Positions 62,801 through 64,000 of a DNA stretch of 64,000 nt are shown here, one piece after another. The translations under genes and the position numbers were made by a program. The stretch is taken from contig NC_064551.1 in assembly GCF_023856365.1 (NCBI RefSeq), positions 17,787,349 through 17,851,348 on the forward strand, given 5' to 3'. Positions within the stretch are counted from its first letter, which is position 1, and each line of letters opens with the position of its first letter. The DNA is from Brienomyrus brachyistius. Taxonomy: Eukaryota > Chordata > Actinopteri > Osteoglossiformes > Mormyridae. The notes beneath the pieces are model-generated. The model was not told the DNA's origin and did no database searches. It saw only the letters and a list, made by a program, of their open reading frames with translations.

Positions 62801-64000
62801 GGCTATGATTTCATGTTCTCCCAGGTGGTGAAGCCTGCTCACACTCCTGGAGAAGGGGACGTTCCCCTGGAAACGTGCCTCGTACCCCCAGCCAGCTCCC
62901 CCAAACAACAGCGGTCCTTAATGTCTAAAACGATCCAGCTTTTAACCAGTTTCCCCCAGACGGAGACAGGCCAATTGTTCTCTCCAGCATGATACGCTCT
63001 CACACAGCATTAAAGCCGGAGGTATTATTACTACAGAGCGCTCAGCGGTTGGGGTCATAGGTCAGCGCCCCCGACACCTGGAACGAGCCGACTAAAGATT
63101 CAGCCTCCTAGGAGGGTCCTCTTGACTTACAATCTAATTAGCCTGCTTAATTGAGCTGCCTTGTTTATATTCTGTGATCGTTATTAGATCTGTTCTGTTC
63201 CTGTGTTGGGAAAGGGCCTGCTAGTATCAGATTATTTACCATACAATTCTATATTATTTATTGTGCTTGCAGTATATATAACTGTTTGCTTAAAAGTCTA
63301 GTCAATACTTTCATTTGAACTGTCCTTGTGATTAAATTGCCGACGCTCTGTAGTTTTTTATTTAAAAGCACGTAAGGTAACATTGCGTTTATGTGAGGCT
63401 GAATGTAAATCTTTGTTTTCAATCGTAAAACGGCTCTGCACCCCTGCAGGTATGAAGATGTGTGTAAATAGGTTGTGTTCTTACATCGGTCTTGAGTCAG
63501 TGGCTAGAGACAATATGCAGGGCAGACTCTGGAAATTAAAGTTATATTTAATGTTAGCAATCAAATAATTCACACAGGAAGAATTGTGACTTAATTCATA
63601 ATTCTCTGAGAATCTGAGGCAGTAAAACTGTAGGCATTGAACTAGACAAAAAGTTTTCACGATAAAATATGGCCAATGACGTTTCAGGCCTTAGGTCTGT
63701 GTATGCCTGGGGGGAGGGGGGTTTGCACTGCAGGGGCCCCAATTTGAATTTATTGCCCTTAATGCCGAGTTTCGTGATGCTCAGCGGTGGGTCTCGGGCC
63801 CCGACGTTCAGTCAGCGAGGAGGTCAGGGGCCGTGTGGTCAGGAAGCGCTCGGGACGCGGGCAGCTGCGGGGGCACCCTGCAGGCAGGGCGGGGTGGGGT
63901 GGGGCCTCGAGGGCCCAGGGATGAATAACAGGGCGACGTCCCCCACACTGGTTGGCCTGTTGCCTTTTCTTTGTGAGCAGCTGCCGTAATTGTGCCCACG
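59870..64000. other. Gene-free DNA to the window edge
   Basis: No gene is recognised. It holds a short (aagct)5 repeat at 62632-62654 and a unique stretch at 63100-63260 with a TAATTA core that may be conserved. The last 300 bp become GC-rich, but no exon can be supported. Confidence 0.35.

Overview
The window is vertebrate nuclear DNA, almost certainly from a ray-finned (teleost-type) fish. It holds two multi-exon genes with ordinary GT-AG introns. It also carries many worn tRNA-derived SINEs with the fish-type tail (ttggataaaagtgtctgcta), fish Tc1-like transposon remnants, and abundant micro- and minisatellites. There is no sign of bacterial, plasmid or viral organisation. No long open frame outside the two genes looks like a protein.

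Gene 1, minus strand, 2122-8580: a complete 10-exon gene for the Rh-associated glycoprotein Rhag. All splice phases join and give a 433-residue ammonia/CO2 channel. Its proximal promoter at about 8581-8720 has a TATA-like box and a GATA/CACCC pair, as expected for an erythroid gene. Gene 2, plus strand, 26287-35803: a complete 11-exon gene for a macoilin (MACO1/TMEM57) family protein. It is 646 residues long and diverged from canonical macoilin. The two genes are head to head, 17.7 kb apart. In human the paralogous pair RHCE and MACO1 is also adjacent and, as I recall, head to head, so this may be a sister copy of an ancient Rh-macoilin block.

Layout: 1-2121 non-coding with one SINE; 2122-8580 rhag; 8581-26286 intergenic, with a 64-bp minisatellite, a 40-bp minisatellite, three Tc1-like remnants, SINEs and a TAY trinucleotide tract; 26080-26420 GC-rich promoter region; 26287-35803 the macoilin-like gene; 35804-64000 gene-free DNA with probable 3' UTR at the start, then SINEs, microsatellites and several unique, homeodomain-motif-rich stretches that may be conserved non-coding elements.

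The most unusual signal is a pair of minisatellites built on splice sites. In rhag a 42-bp unit repeats the 3' splice acceptor of exon 9 seven times, in a length and frame that would add 14 codons per unit. In the macoilin-like gene a 50-bp unit repeats the 5' splice donor of exon 8 seventeen times, and only the first donor keeps the reading frame.
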